Assembly (NCBI GenBank): GCA_030696435.1 | Contig: JAUYSF010000372.1 | Location: 1 to 5,683 of the forward strand | From: Desulfoprunum sp. | GTDB lineage: Bacteria; Desulfobacterota; Desulfobulbia; Desulfobulbales; Desulfocapsaceae | DNA length: 5,683 bases | Reading direction: 5' to 3' | Shown: one piece after another, positions 5,607 through 5,683 of the stretch | How positions within the stretch are numbered: position 1 is the first letter of the stretch | Layout of the letters: each line of letters begins with the position of its first letter | Position numbers and translations under genes: made by a program | The notes under the pieces: generated by a model | Seen by the model: only the letters and a program-made list of their open reading frames with translations | Databases searched by the model: none | Told to the model about the DNA's origin: nothing

Positions 5607-5683
5607 AGAGAAGACGCCAATCTGCGATTCCATTTCCAAATCAAGCGTTAACTTCATCGACGACGCTGTGCGCTAGCCTTCTT
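5607..5683. other. Short downstream stretch with no supported feature
   Basis: After the TGA of the activase, 77 bases remain. I see no start codon with a ribosome binding site and no GC-rich hairpin followed by a T-run. A loose AGCGT/ACGCT inverted pair (5644-5648 and 5663-5667) is too weak to be called a terminator. Whether the transcript continues into another gene cannot be told from the window. Confidence 0.5.

Noticed and set aside
5644..5667. Inverted pair AGCGT/ACGCT after the activase gene as a terminator
   Set aside because: The stem is only five bases with a 14-base loop and no T-run follows, so it is not a credible intrinsic terminator.
1..5683. CRISPR array, tRNA/rRNA genes, insertion sequence ends or a phage module
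   Set aside because: I saw no regularly spaced repeats, no tRNA-like cloverleaf, no rRNA sequence, no transposase motif and no terminal inverted repeats on either strand.

Overview
The window looks like part of a chromosome from a strictly anaerobic bacterium. It is moderately GC-rich and carries good Shine-Dalgarno sites. The coding content is low-potential iron-sulfur chemistry: a divergent NuoG/formate-dehydrogenase-type Fe-S subunit and a giant activase of the 2-hydroxyacyl-CoA dehydratase / benzoyl-CoA reductase group. A sulfate-reducing or syntrophic Desulfobacterota-like host would fit, but that is inference from gene content and style, not from a phylogenetic marker.

Layout. Positions 1-554 (minus strand) hold the N-terminal 184 residues of an iron-sulfur oxidoreductase subunit that runs off the left edge. 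It has a [2Fe-2S] domain, a His-Cys3 [4Fe-4S] motif and the first CxxCxxCxxxC ferredoxin motif. Positions 555-829 are a divergent control region of about 275 bp. It contains a candidate sigma-70 promoter facing right and a series of TAYGTRY heptamers that could be operators. Positions 830-1303 (plus) encode a 157-aa protein with an N-terminal ribbon-helix-helix DNA-binding domain and a C-terminal region I do not recognise. After a 52-bp gap with no visible terminator, positions 1356-5606 (plus) encode a 1416-aa protein. It carries two complete ASKHA/BadF-type activase domains, a cysteine-rich connector, a DUF2229-like region and a C-terminal half related to the HgdB-type dehydratase component. 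The last 77 bp hold no gene that I can support.

How the parts may work together. In characterised systems of this superfamily, a small homodimeric [4Fe-4S] ATPase accepts an electron from ferredoxin or flavodoxin and, driven by ATP hydrolysis, injects it into a separate Fe-S dehydratase or reductase. Here two activase modules and dehydratase-like modules are fused into one chain, and no separate dehydratase, CoA-transferase or acyl-CoA gene is visible. The substrate is therefore unknown. The ribbon-helix-helix gene lies directly upstream in the same direction, so it is probably co-transcribed and may autoregulate the pair. The divergent Fe-S subunit could belong to an electron-supplying complex, but adjacency is the only evidence for that.

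The most interesting points are the asymmetry between the two activase domains (the first has lost residues of the usual nucleotide-phosphate loops but gained extra cysteines), the fusion architecture itself, and the pairing with an uncharacterised ribbon-helix-helix protein.
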